Of a stretch of 64,000 bases of DNA, positions 61,670 to 64,000 are shown in pieces (positions within the stretch are counted from its first letter, which is position 1; every line of letters starts with the position of its first letter). The stretch is taken from NCBI RefSeq assembly GCF_027579695.1, contig NC_083592.1, forward strand, positions 32,929,714 to 32,993,713. Direction: 5' to 3'. This DNA comes from Neoarius graeffei (taxonomy: Eukaryota > Chordata > Actinopteri > Siluriformes > Ariidae). A program made the translations under genes and the position numbers. The notes below the pieces were generated by a model that was given only the letters and a program-made list of their open reading frames with translations, searched no databases and was not told the DNA's origin.

Positions 61670-62265
61670 TGGCAGCACGGTGGTGTATTGGTTAGCGCTG
61701 TCGCCTCACAGCAAGAAGGTTCTGGGTTCGAGCCCAGCGACCAACAAGGGCCTTTCTGTGTGGAGTTTGCATGTTCTCCCCGTGTCTGTGTGGGTTTCCA
61801 CCGGGTGCTCTGGTTTCCCCCACAGTCCAAAGACATGCAGGTTAGGCTAAGGTTGGCTCTAAATTGACCGTAGGTGTGAATGGTTGTGTGTGTCTATGTG
61901 TCAGCCCTGGCGACTTGTCCAGGGTGTACCCTGTCTCTCAACTCTCAGAAAATAAAGTACATTATTGTACCTTTGGGGTACAATGGCTTGTCACTGGAGC
62001 AGTACCTTCTAAGGTACTTATTTGTACCCTTTAGATACTGCTTGGGACCATATTTGTACCTTTTTGTCCCGAAAAAGGTACACACAGTTACCTTGAGGTC
62101 CAATAATGAGCTCTAGGAGGTACATTAGTATAGACTGTACCTTGGGGGACAGAAAGGGACTCCTACTGTACCCCTATTTCTGACAGTGTCCCATAGTCAG
62201 CTGGGATAGGCTCCAGCTTGCCTGCGACCCTGTAGGACAGGATAAGTGGCTACAGATAATGGATA
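61670..62265 (+). mobile_element. tRNA-derived SINE split by a MITE
   Basis: Body up to about 61937, resuming at about 62188 (CCATAGTCAGCTGGGATAGG). Confidence 0.88.
61938..62187. mobile_element. MITE with GTACC-rich body
   Basis: The ends AACTCTCAGAAAATAAAG and CTATTTCTGACAGTG are partly inverted. Repeated GTACCTT / AAGGTAC motifs fill it. Confidence 0.65.
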
Positions 62266-62280
62266 GATGGACGAAATAGG

Positions 62281-62408
62281 AGGGCGACCCGGTGGTGTAG
62301 TGGTTAGCATTGTCGCTTCACAGCAAGAAGGTCCTGGGTTTGAGCCCAGCGGCCAACGAGGGCCTTTCTGTGTGGAGTTGGCATGCTCTCCCCGTGTCTG
62401 TATGGGTT
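62281..62408 (+). mobile_element. SINE 5' fragment
   Basis: Head and first body third only, ending at GTGTCTGTATGGGTT. Confidence 0.88.
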
Positions 62409-62527
62409 AACAACATTCAGCTTAAGAGTTATTGATCCGGGAAGTCTGAATCTGTGAATATATTTCCAACTTTACCACAGTTCAACCCAAGCATGAAACA
62501 GAGCTTCATTAAATCATGTGAATGAGC

Positions 62528-63812
62528 CACATTGCCCAGTTTATTTTCCATATTACCCAGTTTATTCTCCCACATTACCCAGAGTATTCTCTACATTACC
62601 CAGTTTATTATCCACATTACCCAGTTTATTCCCACACATTACCCAGAATATTCTCCACATTACCCAGTTTATTCCCCCACATTACCCAGAGTATTCTCCA
62701 CATTACCCAGTTTATTCCTCCACATTACCCAGTTTATTCTCCACATTACCCAGAGTATTCTCCACATTACCCAGTTTATTCTCTACATTACCCAGTTTAT
62801 TATCCACATTACCCAGTTTATTCCCACACATTACCCAGAATATTCTCCACATTACCCAGTTTATTCCCCCACATTACCCAGAGTATTCTCCACATTACCC
62901 AGTTTATTCCTCCACATTACCCAGTTTATTCTCCACATTACCCAGAGTATTCTCCACATTACCCAGTTTATTCTCTACATTACCCAGTTTATTCCCCCAC
63001 ATTACCCAGTTTATTCCCCCACATTACCCAGTTTATTCTCCACATTACCCAGAGTATTCTCCACATTACCCAATTTATTCTCTACATTACCCAGTTTATT
63101 CCCCCACATTACCCAGTTTATTCCCCCACATTACCCAGTTTATTCTCCACATTACCCAGTTTATTCCCCCACATTACCCAGTTTATTCCCCCACATTACC
63201 CAGTTTATTCTCCACATTACCCAGTTTATTCTCCACACATTACCCAGTTTATTCTCTACATTACCCAGTTTATCCCCCACATTACCCAGTTTATTCTCCA
63301 CATTACAGAGTATTCCCCCACATTACCCAGTTTATTCTCCACATTACCCAGTTTATTCCCCCACATTACCCAGTTTATTCTCCACATTACCCAGTTTATT
63401 CTCCACATTGCCCAGTTTATTCTCCACATTACCCAGTTTATTCTCCACATTACCTAGTTTATTCCCCCACATTACCCAGTTTATTCTCCACATTGCCCAG
63501 TTTATTCCCCCACATTACCCAGTTTATTCTCCACATTACCCAGTTTATTCTCCACATTACCCAGTTTATTCCCCCACATTACCCAGTTTATTCCCCCACA
63601 TTACCCAGTTTATTCTCCACATTACCCAGTTTATTCCCCCACATTACCCAGTTTATTCCCCATATTACCCAGTTTATTCCCCATATTACCCAGTTTATTC
63701 CCCCACATTACCCAGTTTATTCCCCATATTACCCAGTTTATTCCCCCACATTACCCAGTTTATTCCCCATATTACCCAGTTTATTCCCCATATTACCCAG
63801 TTTATTCCCCAC
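62528..63812. repeat. minisatellite, ~21-bp unit, about 60 copies
   Basis: Unit CATTACCCAGTTTATTCTCC with 20-22-bp length variants (CTCCA, CCCCCA, CCCA ends). A higher-order 192-bp period is seen between 62581 and about 62990. All three plus frames are open over long stretches only because no unit variant contains a stop. Confidence 0.97.
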
Positions 63813-64000
63813 ACACCTCATTCAAACCATAGATTCAAACATGATTTCACGTAATAACGTGAAAATATATTGTTATAACAATAAACGTTTTTGATACTGA
63901 TTTTTTTTTTTTCTGGTGTGGCAGCGTCCGCAGCCTATGTGACCCAGATAAATAAATCATATATGAATGTGTTATAATTAAATAAAGATTGTGCAGGGGA

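Noticed and set aside
62528-63812. CRISPR-like array
   Set aside because: Units are directly adjacent with no spacers, and the genome is eukaryotic.
62518-63894. 458-, 440- and 311-codon ORFs in three plus frames
   Set aside because: All are readings of the stop-free minisatellite unit. Simultaneous openness in every plus frame is expected from the unit, not from coding.

Overview
This is nuclear DNA from a ray-finned fish, almost certainly a teleost. The genes have introns. The sequence is packed with a tRNA-derived SINE (about 22 full or partial copies), Tc1/mariner, hAT, PIF/Harbinger, piggyBac-like and Kolobok-like DNA transposons, CR1/L2-group LINE tails and microsatellites. The species cannot be named from the sequence alone. 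There are no bacterial features.

Two host genes could be rebuilt exon by exon, with consistent reading phase and splice sites. inpp5e (inositol polyphosphate-5-phosphatase E, plus strand) has 10 coding exons between 14124 and 27957, adding up to 646 codons plus stop. pmpca (mitochondrial processing peptidase alpha, minus strand) has 13 coding exons between 61217 and 33080, adding up to 517 codons plus stop. They converge, with stop codons about 5.1 kb apart. This matches the known vertebrate PMPCA-INPP5E neighbourhood. The two genes do not share a pathway: one is a ciliary phosphoinositide phosphatase, the other a mitochondrial presequence protease subunit.

Layout. 1-14 kb is a repeat field: a 1.27-kb palindrome, many SINEs, a TTAA-flanked element carrying a THAP exon and a P2RX7-like ORF, LINE tails, and a SINE split by two stacked insertions. 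14-28 kb is inpp5e; its large introns hold a THAP-bearing Kolobok-like element with a Harbinger inside, tRNA/5S chimeric SINEs, and a Tc1-type MITE inserted into its own kind. 28-33 kb is the intergenic space with a hAT-like element and a second THAP element. 33-61 kb is pmpca, most of whose large introns are nested transposons, including an uninterrupted 340-codon Tc1 transposase. 61-64 kb holds the pmpca promoter region, a split SINE and a 1.3-kb minisatellite.

The most unusual signal is a set of eight TTAA-flanked elements with several unrelated terminal repeats. Most carry THAP-domain coding remnants. Two carry ORFs that resemble the Cys-rich intracellular (ballast) region of P2X7 receptors.
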